A model generated the notes under the pieces. It was not told where the DNA came from. It saw only the letters and a program-made list of their open reading frames with translations, and ran no database searches. Of a stretch of DNA of 64,000 nt, positions 1 to 8,802 are shown in pieces. Source of the stretch: CAYOXX01 sp964408025 (GTDB taxonomy: Bacteria > Acidobacteriota > DATKUA01); the NCBI GenBank assembly GCA_964408025.1, contig CAYOXX010000004.1, positions 21,574 through 85,573 on the forward strand. Reading direction: 5' to 3'. A program made the translations under genes and the position numbers. Within the stretch, counting starts at the first letter, position 1. Each line of letters starts with the position of its first letter.

Positions 1-346
1 AGTGCTCCGCCTTGAGTTCGTTGATCTCCTGCAGCTCCTGCACGCCGGCGCTCGACTCCTCGAGCTGGTAAAACTTCTCGTAGACCGCAAAGCTGAGCTC
101 TACGAACTCCTCTTTGTCCTCCTGCCGCTGGTGGAAGTGATAGTGCTGGCTCAGGAAGTATTGGCGGAACATCAAGGCGGAGATCTCGGTTGACAGCCGA
201 CTACTTATCTGCATCGTCTCCGCAGCATCCTGCACCCCGCCGGCGAGGGAAATAGTATGCTGGACAATGTAAGTGCCGGCCGCGACGAAAATTACGAGCA
301 CAAGAAAAAAGCCGGTTACCATAAGGAGCCTGATCGACAGCCTCAC
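1..346 (-). CDS. Partial membrane sensor-like protein (N-terminal 115 residues)
   Basis: The gene runs off the left edge. I read it from a GTG at 346-344 that overlaps the TGA of the upstream binding-protein gene (GTGA), which implies translational coupling. The visible part has one membrane segment at about residues 6-27. A charged, mostly helical periplasmic region with coiled-coil character follows (QEDKEEF, KFYQLEESS, QELQEINELK). This is the usual start of a histidine kinase, chemoreceptor or diguanylate cyclase with a helical-bundle sensor domain. The catalytic part is outside the window, so the class is not known. Coupling to a binding protein suggests it senses that protein's ligand-bound state (inference). 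Confidence 0.6.
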   Translation of the reverse strand, partial: MRLSIRLLMVTGFFLVLVIFVAAGTYIVQHTISLAGGVQDAAETMQISSRLSTEISALMFRQYFLSQHYHFHQRQEDKEEFVELSFAVYEKFYQLEESSAGVQELQEINELKAEH

Positions 347-1533
347 CGCTCGCTCCCCTCGCTCCCCTCACCCCCTTGACGTCCGGGCGGTGCGACAATC
401 GCACTCGACAGCGCCGGCATTCCCTCCTCGTACGCCAGCACCGACACCCGCCGCCGGCACTCGCCGTCCCGGAAAATCCTTATCGTCCCGGTCACGCCCC
501 GGAATACCGGACGAGAACCGCCGACTTCGCCGATGTAGCGGCGGATCATCTCCCTGTTCGCGCCGGCGCTACTCATCGCCTCGGCCAAAAGGAAAACCGC
601 ATCGTAAGACAGCGCGCTCACGCTCTCAGGATCTTGGCCGAACCGTTCCACGTACGCTTGTCTGAAACGCACACCTTCAGGCTCGTCCAGATTCGGGTTG
701 TAAAAGGAGGTAACAAAAATCCGGCAATCGCCACGCACATCCATTACCGCTGCAGCGCTTTCTATGTTCAAACTGCCGTCGCCGCACAATACCGTCAAGC
801 TTAATTCGCTATCTCTAAACAATTCCAACATCCGGACAAGCTGCGGAGGGCTGCCGGTGAAGAAGACAAGGTCGCACCCCGCCGCCCGGAGCTGCTCGAC
901 AACCAACTCCAGCTCCACAGTGCCCTGCCCATCGTACCAGCCGATATAACGGCACTCAGCACCCAGCTCGGCGAGCCTGTCCAGAAACGCACGGGCCAGG
1001 AGTTTGCCATAGTCGTCGTTGACGAAGATCACGCCGATACTGCGCCCCCCCAGCTCGCTCAGCGCCACTTCAGCTAGATACCGTCCCTGGGCGTCGTCGT
1101 TTGCGCATATCCGGAAGATGAACGGCCCTACGTGTGCCACAAGCGGATTGGTGCTGTTGGGAACGAGGTTAACTACCTCGTAGCGATTATAAATATGCGC
1201 CGCGGGAAGGCTCTCGGCGCTCGTCACGTGACCCACGACAGCGAGAATGCGAGGATCGCGAGCCAGCCTGTCCGCGATGGCAACCGCCGCCTGCGCCGGC
1301 GGCAGGCCGTCGTCGCTCCCCACAAACACCGCTCTCAGTGGGCGCCCGCCAATACCACCACAGGCGTTTATCTCTCCGAGCGCCAGCTCGATCGGCTCGC
1401 GAATCAAAGCCACGTCGGGAGCCCCTATATAGTAGGCTCCCCGAGAGGAGTTGCAGGCGCCCAGAAGGGAGACGACGACCAAGGCGCTGCAAACCAGAAG
1501 CAGCGACGATACAACGCGCTTGCGAGCAGGCAT
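343..1533 (-). CDS. Periplasmic substrate-binding lipoprotein, LivK/type-1 fold
   Basis: A 396-residue lipoprotein. The signal peptide ends in a lipobox (LLGAC, lipidated Cys27). The mature part reads like the type-1 periplasmic binding family that holds branched-chain amino acid receptors (LivJ/LivK): an opening like IGAPDVALIREPIELALGEI, then the ILAVVGHVTSAESLPAA and SIGVIFVNDDYGKLLARAF segments. The ATG is preceded by AGGGA five bases upstream. No permease or ATPase gene is adjacent. Instead a sensor-like membrane gene overlaps its stop codon, so a role in signalling rather than uptake is likely (inference). The C-terminus is a low-complexity GGEGSEGSER tail. Confidence 0.8.
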   Translation of the reverse strand: MPARKRVVSSLLLVCSALVVVSLLGACNSSRGAYYIGAPDVALIREPIELALGEINACGGIGGRPLRAVFVGSDDGLPPAQAAVAIADRLARDPRILAVVGHVTSAESLPAAHIYNRYEVVNLVPNSTNPLVAHVGPFIFRICANDDAQGRYLAEVALSELGGRSIGVIFVNDDYGKLLARAFLDRLAELGAECRYIGWYDGQGTVELELVVEQLRAAGCDLVFFTGSPPQLVRMLELFRDSELSLTVLCGDGSLNIESAAAVMDVRGDCRIFVTSFYNPNLDEPEGVRFRQAYVERFGQDPESVSALSYDAVFLLAEAMSSAGANREMIRRYIGEVGGSRPVFRGVTGTIRIFRDGECRRRVSVLAYEEGMPALSSAIVAPPGRQGGEGSEGSER

Positions 1534-1730
1534 AGGCGTCCCTTTTTAGGAAGATTATCCCCGATTGAGCCTAATCACAAGGGCCATCTGAACAGCCACG
1601 AAAGACAGGTAAGAAGTAATCCCAGCGACTCGATTAGGAACGGCGCTGCGACATGCTTCCAGTGTCAGACGAAAGCCCCAATCAGCCAGCCCCCAGGCTG
1701 TCCTGTGAGGGTCCGGGAAATCCAATTCGG

Positions 1731-1759
1731 TTGCAGCCGGGCTTAATGCATGGTATCAT
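1731..1759 (+). promoter_or_regulatory. Candidate sigma70-type promoter for the polysaccharide locus
   Basis: TTGCAG (1731-1736) is followed after exactly 17 bases by TATCAT (1754-1759), about 80 bases before the first gene of the locus at 1841. It is the best match in the 307-base gap 1534-1840, which otherwise shows no gene. It is a sequence match only. Confidence 0.4.
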
Positions 1760-1840
1760 TATCATACTTTTAAGAGGGATCGTGCAGTAATTGGCAATAA
1801 TGCCCGCCATGGCTCATACAACCCGCGGAGTACTTAGGGG

Positions 1841-2959
1841 ATGGGGCAACGCGATTCAGAGAGCATCTATCTCTCCCACTTCGGCTTGAGGCGCAATCCT
1901 TTCGCGCTGACGCCAGACCCAAGGTTCTTCCTCAAGAGCAAGACGCACCTGGACGCCCTCGCCTCCCTTATCTACGGCATCAAGGAACGCAAAGGATTCA
2001 TACTGCTCACCGGCGAGGTCGGTACTGGCAAGACCACTGTGCTGCGCACGCTGCTGGAGAGCATCGACCCGAACGTGCTCTTCTCCCACATAATCAACAC
2101 CGACGTCTCCTTCATCCAGCTCCTGCGAATGGTCTGCATCGACTTCGGGCTGCCGGTTGACAACCGCACCCGAGTTCAGCTGGTCGATGATCTATACGAT
2201 TTCCTTGTCGAGACCAGATTGGAAGGCAGAACCGCTTTGCTGATAGTAGACGAGGCGCAGAACCTGAGCCCGAAGGTTATGGAGAGCCTGAGGATGCTCT
2301 CCAATCTCGAAACGCCGCGCGAGAAGCTCCTGCAGATTCTGCTCTGCGGTCAACCGGAGCTCAGAAAAAAGCTGACGCTCGGCTCCATGCGCCAGCTGGC
2401 ACAAAGGATCGCAGTAAACGCAGAGCTGTCGCCCCTTTTACCCCGGGAGGTGGAGCGCTACATCTACCACCGCCTCAAGATCTGCAACTGCAGCGGCGAC
2501 AAGCTCTTCCCCAACCCGATCGCCGCCCGCATAGCCGGGCTTTCGCGGGGAATTCCCCGGCTTATAAACATCCTCTGCGACGCCTGCCTGATGCTCTCTT
2601 ACGCCGAGGGGAAGCGCGTAGTGAGCCGAGATGTGCTCAGAATCGCGGCCGACCAGTGTATGGTTATCGACACGCAGCCGGGAGCGGAGGACGCCTCGCC
2701 GGTGCCCTTATGGGCCACTGGACACGAAAAGATGGAGGAAAATACGGGCGCCAAGAAGGGCTTTGTTCTACGAAGCCTCGCCGCGATCGTCGCCCGTGTG
2801 GCGGCGATATTCCTCATCTTCCTCTTGATCGTCGTCTCAGGCGTACTGGCCCGACCGGCCGACCCGGCAGCCCCCTCGAAACCGCCAGAGGTGATGTGTA
2901 ATAATGATTCCGCCAGCCGCTCGTCGCCGGAGATGGAGGTGGGGGTGGGGGGCGACTGA
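1841..2959 (+). CDS. ExeA/GspA-like AAA ATPase, XrtA-associated type, with C-terminal membrane anchor
   Basis: A 372-residue protein opening with HFGLRRNPFALTPDPRFF, typical of the ExeA/GspA ATPase family and of ATPases in exosortase-linked polysaccharide loci. Walker A is GEVGTGKT (residues 58-65) and Walker B is ALLIVDEAQ (132-140). An AAA lid with GIPRLINILCDACL follows. One membrane segment lies at about 310-336, with a short tail beyond it. It is first in a co-directional series of export genes. The likely role is ATP-driven assembly or regulation of the export machine at the inner membrane (inference). No exosortase gene or PEP-CTERM protein was seen here, so the exosortase link rests on family resemblance alone. 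Confidence 0.8.
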   Translation: MGQRDSESIYLSHFGLRRNPFALTPDPRFFLKSKTHLDALASLIYGIKERKGFILLTGEVGTGKTTVLRTLLESIDPNVLFSHIINTDVSFIQLLRMVCIDFGLPVDNRTRVQLVDDLYDFLVETRLEGRTALLIVDEAQNLSPKVMESLRMLSNLETPREKLLQILLCGQPELRKKLTLGSMRQLAQRIAVNAELSPLLPREVERYIYHRLKICNCSGDKLFPNPIAARIAGLSRGIPRLINILCDACLMLSYAEGKRVVSRDVLRIAADQCMVIDTQPGAEDASPVPLWATGHEKMEENTGAKKGFVLRSLAAIVARVAAIFLIFLLIVVSGVLARPADPAAPSKPPEVMCNNDSASRSSPEMEVGVGGD

Positions 2960-2993
2960 TCTCAAGAAGCAACCACAACGGAGTGACAAGCCG

Positions 2994-3776
2994 ATGGGAA
3001 AACTATGGGATGCTCTCAAGAAGGCCGATAGGGAGGGCGACGCGAACTACGTAAGCAAGTACGAAGGCTCCCTGGAGGACCCCCCCGCCGAATACGCCGG
3101 CGATCTCGATCTCTGCCTGACGACGAACATGGCCGAGGAGTACCGCAAGCTCATGAAGATCCTGAGCAAGTTGGGTCAGGAGAAGAACCTGGAGATCACG
3201 ATGCTGATGGTGACCAGCTCCAGCGCCGGCGAAGGCGTCACCACAATCGCCGCCTCGCTGGCGGCGGGGATCGCCAAAGACATGCGCAACAGAAGCGTGC
3301 TGCTGGTTGACTCCAACCTCCGCACCCCCGACATCCACACGATGTTCAACCTGCTGCCCGCGCCTGGCCTGATCGAGGTGGTGACCGACTTCGAGCACCG
3401 CAAGGAGTTCCTGAGGGCCAGCCCGATCCGCCTGGTGCCCAACCTCCACATCCTCACCGCCGGCAACATCGACATCATCGACTCCAACCCGCTCGAGATC
3501 CTGGAGAGCAAGCGCCTGATCACCTTCCTCGACGAGCTTCGGGGCGCCTACGACTTGGTTGTTCTCGATTGCCCCCCCGTCAACCCGTACTCCGACGCCC
3601 TCAGCCTCGCTCCCCACCTGGACGGCGCAATCCTGGTGGTCGACGCCGTCTCTACCCGCTGGGAGGTTGTTCGGAAGGCGCAGGAGAACCTTGATTTCGC
3701 CAACGCTAATCTGCTGGGAGTGTTGCTCAACAAGCGTAAGTTGGTCATCCCGAAATCAGTCTACAAACGTCTGTAA
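2994..3776 (+). CDS. CpsD/BY-kinase-like ATPase with altered P-loop
   Basis: 260 residues from the ATG at 2994 (GGAG nine bases before it). It has the MRP/BY-kinase layout: an N-terminal linker, P-loop region SSSAGEGVTT, Walker A' VLLVDSNLRTPDIH and Walker B YDLVVLDCPPV. In the family these domains pair with Wzz-like membrane proteins to control polysaccharide length. Two things are odd. The usual P-loop lysine (GEGK) is valine here, and the codon GTC is clear. The C-terminus also lacks the tyrosine cluster that such kinases phosphorylate. It may be a non-kinase regulator. The Wza-like and Wzz-like genes downstream support the pathway assignment. Confidence 0.8.
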   Translation: MGKLWDALKKADREGDANYVSKYEGSLEDPPAEYAGDLDLCLTTNMAEEYRKLMKILSKLGQEKNLEITMLMVTSSSAGEGVTTIAASLAAGIAKDMRNRSVLLVDSNLRTPDIHTMFNLLPAPGLIEVVTDFEHRKEFLRASPIRLVPNLHILTAGNIDIIDSNPLEILESKRLITFLDELRGAYDLVVLDCPPVNPYSDALSLAPHLDGAILVVDAVSTRWEVVRKAQENLDFANANLLGVLLNKRKLVIPKSVYKRL

Positions 3777-3807
3777 ACGAACCTGGAGAAAGGGGCAGCT
3801 AGTAGCC

Positions 3808-4836
3808 ATGAGAAATCGATTCGGAAACCTCAGCCTCGCCGTCGCTGCCGCTGTCGTCGCGTCGGCTCTGCTCGGCAGCGGCTGCGCGACCGGAATCAGG
3901 CCGCCGGCGATCGAGATCCCGGAAGACGAGGCGTTCGACCCCTACGCCCCCGTACCGCCGCCGCCTCACTACTCGATCCGCCGCGGCGATACGCTCAGCG
4001 TCCACTTCCTCTACAACCCGGAGCTCAGCGTCGAGGGGGTTCCGGTCAGAGAAGACGGCATGATCACGTTGCCGGTGATCGGCGATATCGCCGCTGCCGA
4101 CCAGTCGCCGGACCAGCTAACTGAGGACGTGCGCCAGCGCTACCTTCAATATGTTGAGGAATCGGGATACGGCACCTACCTGCGCGCCGGCGACGAGTTG
4201 CAGCTGCGGTTCACCTACAACCCGCAGCTCAACCAGCGCTCATTCGTGCGGCCCGACGGCAGGATCTCCCTGTTGCTGCTCGGAGACCTGGAGGCCGACG
4301 GCATTCCGTTCACCGAGTTCGAGCAGACAGTTCGCGAAGGGTACGCCGAATACATCCAGGGCCCGGAGCTGTCGGTATACCTGCTGTCGACCAGGACCAA
4401 GCGGATCTATACCGATCCGGGGGACATCACCGTCCTCGTCTACACCACTCAGCCCAAGCAGGTCTTCGTCGGCGGCGAGGTAATGGAGGCGACGATCATC
4501 GAATTCCACGATTGGCTGACACCCTGGCAGGCGATCATGCAGGCCAAGGGTTTGACGGAGCGCGCCGATCCGCGCAGGGCGATCTACATCACGCGCGACG
4601 CCGACGGTCGCGCGGTGGCCACTAAGCTCGACCTCTCGGCCTACCTACACAGCGGAATGCGCAACACCAGCCTCTATATGCGCCACGGCGACGTGCTGAT
4701 CATCCCGCGTACCGGCGTGTCCAAGCTCAACATGTTCGTCGAACAATACATCCGCAACAACCTCCCGATCCGTACAAGCTTCGTCTTCTCCTACGTGGTA
4801 AACAGGTACGGTGGTGGTGGAGGTATCATCTATTAG
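3808..4836 (+). CDS. Wza-like polysaccharide export lipoprotein
   Basis: A 342-residue outer-membrane lipoprotein (lipobox LLGSGC, Cys26), read from the ATG at 3808. It contains two similar polysaccharide-export motifs in a row: RRGDTLSVHFLYNPEL...EDGMITLPVIGDI at about residues 58-95, and RAGDELQLRFTYNPQL...PDGRISLLLLGDL at about 130-167. An SLBB-like region follows (KQVFVGGEVMEATIIEFHDW). Wza usually has one such export domain, so this looks like an internal duplication. The C-terminal segment (FVEQYIRNNLPIR) would be the outer-membrane helix by analogy. It sits between the BY-kinase-like and Wzz-like genes, which fits a Wzx/Wzy-type export complex. Confidence 0.85.
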   Translation: MRNRFGNLSLAVAAAVVASALLGSGCATGIRPPAIEIPEDEAFDPYAPVPPPPHYSIRRGDTLSVHFLYNPELSVEGVPVREDGMITLPVIGDIAAADQSPDQLTEDVRQRYLQYVEESGYGTYLRAGDELQLRFTYNPQLNQRSFVRPDGRISLLLLGDLEADGIPFTEFEQTVREGYAEYIQGPELSVYLLSTRTKRIYTDPGDITVLVYTTQPKQVFVGGEVMEATIIEFHDWLTPWQAIMQAKGLTERADPRRAIYITRDADGRAVATKLDLSAYLHSGMRNTSLYMRHGDVLIIPRTGVSKLNMFVEQYIRNNLPIRTSFVFSYVVNRYGGGGGIIY

Positions 4837-4843
4837 GTCAGAC

Positions 4844-5482
4844 ATGATGAGACACGCTTTCCTCGCAATGATCGTCCTCCTGACCGCTGCTGCCGCGCCG
4901 GCTCAGGAGTCATTAGACGAGAGAGTGCTGCCCGTGGCCACTTACAACGTGGCCGATCCCGACTTCGGGCTGAACATGCACAGCGCACCAATGGTCGACC
5001 TGGGCGATGCGAGCCTTGTGCCCATCCGCGTGGATACGGAACCCGATACTTTCGGACCGGGCGGCGACATCCTCCAGTTCGAACCCTCATTCGGAGAAGA
5101 CTCGGTCAAGATATTCCTCTTCCGCACGCCGCGGCCATTGTATGTGCGTACGGATCAGTCGATCCGCTTCCGCGTTCGCACCGAAGGCATATCCGAAGTC
5201 CTTTTCTGGCCGGAGTCGTACGCGGCCCCCTCGCAGTGGAACTTCAAGGTCGTAGAACTCCTGGGGGACGGAACCTATTCCGTCCTCTACTCCAGCACGG
5301 TCCTCAACAACCAGTATATGCATGTCAGATTCAGCCGAGAGTCGACTCTAGAGTTCACCATTACACTACTGCGATGGGACCGGGAGTTCACCCGTCGGCT
5401 TTGGTTAACCGTCAGCCCCTTTAGAATTTACGAAGACCACAACGGGCGTGTTATGCCGCGCGCCACCTATGATTGGCCCTGA
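4844..5482 (+). CDS. Unknown secreted protein of the polysaccharide locus
   Basis: 212 residues, read from the first of two adjacent ATGs (4844), seven bases after the Wza-like stop codon, so probably co-transcribed. A short Sec signal peptide (LAMIVLLTAAAAPAQ) precedes a beta-rich region with little helix and no cysteine in the mature part. There are no catalytic motifs I recognise. Its fixed place between the Wza-like and Wzz-like genes suggests a periplasmic or outer-membrane accessory of export, perhaps a secretin or outer-membrane partner (inference). Another possibility is a cell-surface structural protein. I do not recognise a family. Confidence 0.65.
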   Translation: MMRHAFLAMIVLLTAAAAPAQESLDERVLPVATYNVADPDFGLNMHSAPMVDLGDASLVPIRVDTEPDTFGPGGDILQFEPSFGEDSVKIFLFRTPRPLYVRTDQSIRFRVRTEGISEVLFWPESYAAPSQWNFKVVELLGDGTYSVLYSSTVLNNQYMHVRFSRESTLEFTITLLRWDREFTRRLWLTVSPFRIYEDHNGRVMPRATYDWP

Positions 5483-5523
5483 TGGAAGGGAGCATCCGCT
5501 ACTATTGCCTGGGGAGGTAAAAG

Positions 5524-6963
5524 ATGGCAACTGAGATGACAGATCAGACCAAAGCTGGCCGCCCGGGCCTCACGGCGCGGGATGTCCTCCACTCGACTTT
5601 CAAGCGCCTGCGCCTCTTCATCGGCATTCCGCTGGTAATAATCATCCTGATCGTCGCCGGCTCGCTGCTACTGGCGCCGGTATACGAGGCGAGCACAGAC
5701 ATCAAGATCGAAGACACCAACTACGAGAATGTCGGGTTGATAACTACGCGCTACGATTCGCGCAGCGACATTTTCCTGCGCAAGGAGCAACAGATCAATT
5801 CGGAGATCAACATCGCGCGCAGCGAGACGGTGCTGGAGGCGGTGGTGCGCCGCCTGGGCCTCTGGGAGCAGTGGACACCCTCGAGCGGATCGGAGGCCGA
5901 AAGGATCAGTTCGGCCGTGAGCATTCTTCGAGACGAGCTCGAAGTCGAACCCTCGCTCGATTCGTGGGTTATCACCATCAGGTACCGCAACCACGATCCG
6001 GCACTCGCCACAGAAGTCGTAAACGCGATGGCCGAAGAGTACATCAACCACAACATCAGCATGCACACGCTGCCACAAGCAGCCCAGTTCTACGAGGAAA
6101 CAATCGAGAGCGAAAGGGAAGAGCTTCGGCAGCTGCAGACGAGATTCCGGGAACTTGTGGAGAGCGAACAGGTGGTCGATTACGACGTCGAAATCGAGCA
6201 GAAGCTCGTCACCCGCACCGTCTTCGAGGAGCAGTTGACAGACGTCCAGACGCAGATCCTGAGCAGGGCGGCCAAGATACGCAGGATTAACGAATTCATG
6301 CGCGAGAACGTCGACGTGCTGATCCCGATCCCCGAGATCGCGCAAGTGCGCATCATCGAAGACCTCAATTACCGAATGGCCAACCTAAGGCTGGAGCTGG
6401 AGGCGTTGTTAGAGAAGTATACCGAGCGCGAACGCCGGGTCCAAACTGTGAGGGCGCAGATCGAGTCCGTCGAGGCTCAGATACGTGAGGAGGTGCGCAA
6501 TTTCATCAACCAGGAGACGACGGAGCTGCGCAGGTTCGAGGCTGAAGAAGAAGCACTGGTGGAGGCGATCGCCGAGATCGACCAGGGGCTGATTAGCCTG
6601 CAGTCGGTGCAAGCGCCTTTCCAGAACCTGGTGCAGCAGATCGCAGACAAGCAGGAGATCATTAGCCAGCTCTCGCGGCAGTATACTGACAGCCTCCACG
6701 CCGGCCAAACCGATACCCGTTTGGCTAGGGCGAGGCAGATCAGCCCTGCGCTGGTGCCGCAGAAGCCGGTTTTCCCTGACCTGGGGCTGAACCTGCTGAT
6801 AGGGATCCCGATTGCGCTCCTGATCGGCCTGTCGGTCATCATCTTCCTCGACTTCTTCGACCGCACCTTCCCGACGCCCGAGAAGGTCGAGCGGGTGACC
6901 GGATTGCCGGTGCTGGCCACAATCAACTATACCGACCCGAAGAAGCAGCCAGTTTTCAGGTAA
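5524..6963 (+). CDS. Wzz/GumC-type polysaccharide co-polymerase
   Basis: 479 residues after a strong ribosome site (GGGGAGG, seven bases before the ATG). The order is typical: cytoplasmic N-terminus, membrane segment 1 (about 31-51), Wzz domain beginning with APVYEASTDIKIED, long periplasmic coiled coil (about 185-395), proline-rich PQKPVFPDL, membrane segment 2 (about 422-445) and a short cytoplasmic tail. It lacks a C-terminal kinase domain. The separate BY-kinase-like protein at 2994-3776 probably supplies that part. In the inner membrane such proteins set chain length and connect to the Wza channel. Confidence 0.88.
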   Translation: MATEMTDQTKAGRPGLTARDVLHSTFKRLRLFIGIPLVIIILIVAGSLLLAPVYEASTDIKIEDTNYENVGLITTRYDSRSDIFLRKEQQINSEINIARSETVLEAVVRRLGLWEQWTPSSGSEAERISSAVSILRDELEVEPSLDSWVITIRYRNHDPALATEVVNAMAEEYINHNISMHTLPQAAQFYEETIESEREELRQLQTRFRELVESEQVVDYDVEIEQKLVTRTVFEEQLTDVQTQILSRAAKIRRINEFMRENVDVLIPIPEIAQVRIIEDLNYRMANLRLELEALLEKYTERERRVQTVRAQIESVEAQIREEVRNFINQETTELRRFEAEEEALVEAIAEIDQGLISLQSVQAPFQNLVQQIADKQEIISQLSRQYTDSLHAGQTDTRLARARQISPALVPQKPVFPDLGLNLLIGIPIALLIGLSVIIFLDFFDRTFPTPEKVERVTGLPVLATINYTDPKKQPVFR

Positions 6964-7032
6964 GCCCTTTAGGAACAGCTTTTTCGCCGGTCGAGGGGAA
7001 CGATTGAGGCAGTGGCCGGTAGAGGAGTAGTA

Positions 7033-8520
7033 ATGGGAACGGCGGTAAGTCGAGCGCGGGGGAATGGGATTCTCTCGGCCGTTCTGGTCGGCGCCTTTTT
7101 CGGTATACTACCTGCTGCCATTCTCCTGGCTACACCGCTTCTGCCCTTCAGGTGGTATCTATTCGCCGTCCTCCTGCTCGGCGCCGTGGCCCTTGTCCTC
7201 GTCTTCCGCAATAACAGGCTCTTCCACATCGGCCTGCTGGCCTTCTCCCTCTGCCTCAACCTCGACATCCATATCGTCACATTGCCGATGGTGAGCTACC
7301 AATCCCTGTACGGGTACATCATCCCAATTACTCTCTTCCCGCTGATCTTTCTTTACGTTCGCCGTATTTGGGAATTCTGGGCCGACAAGGAGCGGCGCGA
7401 GCCGATGAAGCGCGCCATGCTGCCGCTGGCCGTATTCGCCGCATTCTGCCTGGTCAGCATTTTGCCAAGCGGGTCGCCAGAGCACACGCGATACGAACTC
7501 TTCGCCCTGGCCCAGAGTTTGCTCATCTACTACTATCTCGCCGGAAATATCCGCACCCGCAAAGAGGTGCGCATAATCGTCTACGCGCTCATCGCCGGCG
7601 TCGCACTGCAGGCGGTGCTGGCGACGCTGCAGTACCTCACCGGCTCTTACCTCGGTCTCGGGATATTCGGCGAATCGGAACGGCAATTCGGCGAGATGGT
7701 CAGCCTGTTGTCCATCACCCGAGTTTCGGGCACGATGGGGCACCCCAACTCGCTGGCCATTTATCTGGAATTCCTGCTCCCGGTATCCCTGGCGGCGGCG
7801 CTGACAAGCAGGGCGGGACCCAAACGCTGGCTCCTGATGGGAATCGCCGCGTTCGGTGTACTGGCACTGATATTCACTCTCTCCCGGGCGGGATTGTTAG
7901 TAAGTGTTTTCTCCTTGATTACCGTGCTGCTAGTCTGGGGAAAGAGAAACCGCCGCCTGGGATTCGTCCTCGCGGCGATTCTGGCCTGCCTGGCTATCGG
8001 TATGGCAATATTCTCGCTCGTCGAGAACCCAATCAAAGCGCGGTTTTTCAAGGACCGCTACCAGGCCGCGTACAGCCGCCTGCCGATGATGTCGGTGGCC
8101 TTCCGGATGATCGAGGACAACTTCCTCTTCGGCGTCGGGCTCAACACATACACGTGGGTTGCGCCGCGTTACGATTCCACGACCGAGAAAATCTCCCGCA
8201 TCTTCCCCCTGCCGGTGCACAACATGTACCTACTGATGCTGGCGGAGATCGGCATATTCGGTTTCCTGGCCTTCATTGTGTTCATGATTACCCTGCTAAC
8301 GAAGGGCTTGAAAATCGCCAGGGCAGCGGATAAGGAGATGGCCCTGATCGGCCTGGGAATAACCATGGGAATCCTCGCCTTCTCCATTCACGGAATGGTC
8401 GACGTAAACCACATATCCAAGAACTTCACCTTCTGGCTACTCGCCGGCACACTCGTCGGCATCTGGAACCTCCTGCGCAGGAAGCCCGTTTCCGCCGGCC
8501 TTCCCAACCATACCGAATAG
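7033..8520 (+). CDS. O-antigen ligase/polymerase family membrane protein (Wzy_C type)
   Basis: 495 residues from the ATG at 7033 (AGAGGAG six bases upstream); a GTG at 7012 is the less likely start. There are about ten to twelve membrane segments and one large periplasmic loop between the later helices. It carries motifs typical of this family: RVSGTMGHPNSLAIYLEFLL, FTLSRAGLLVSVFSL and FGVGLNTYTWVAPRY before a VHNMYLLMLAEIG helix. Family members polymerise repeat units or ligate polymer to a carrier in the periplasm. Beside Wza, Wzz and a flippase, the polymerase role (Wzy) is more likely, but sequence cannot separate the two. Confidence 0.82.
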   Translation: MGTAVSRARGNGILSAVLVGAFFGILPAAILLATPLLPFRWYLFAVLLLGAVALVLVFRNNRLFHIGLLAFSLCLNLDIHIVTLPMVSYQSLYGYIIPITLFPLIFLYVRRIWEFWADKERREPMKRAMLPLAVFAAFCLVSILPSGSPEHTRYELFALAQSLLIYYYLAGNIRTRKEVRIIVYALIAGVALQAVLATLQYLTGSYLGLGIFGESERQFGEMVSLLSITRVSGTMGHPNSLAIYLEFLLPVSLAAALTSRAGPKRWLLMGIAAFGVLALIFTLSRAGLLVSVFSLITVLLVWGKRNRRLGFVLAAILACLAIGMAIFSLVENPIKARFFKDRYQAAYSRLPMMSVAFRMIEDNFLFGVGLNTYTWVAPRYDSTTEKISRIFPLPVHNMYLLMLAEIGIFGFLAFIVFMITLLTKGLKIARAADKEMALIGLGITMGILAFSIHGMVDVNHISKNFTFWLLAGTLVGIWNLLRRKPVSAGLPNHTE

Positions 8521-8802
8521 CCGAAACCCGCCCCAATGCGCGGCGCACCCGCTCCCTATGTGGCCAGCCGGCAGGCCTTTGTCTCGCCGGCGCACCGAAT
8601 CGACATGTCCACCCGCTCCGGGAGTTCCCCGGAAACGGTTTACGGTTTTCACTGTCTTACTGGAGGGATCACCGTTTCCACATCCTGAAATCCCGGGACA
8701 TCCGAGAAATCAGCACCGTATTTTGGGGCAATTCCTGAAACTACACCAGTTGACCGCGGATTGGGTATCGCCTACACTTTCGGAAAGCCAGAAGGTTTGT
8801 AG
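8521..8802. other. Non-coding gap after the polymerase gene
   Basis: 282 bases without a convincing gene. A short inverted segment (CTCCGGGAGTTCCCCGGA, about 8618-8635) could fold as a weak hairpin, but no T-run follows. I see no clear promoter for the radical SAM gene that follows. Confidence 0.4.
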
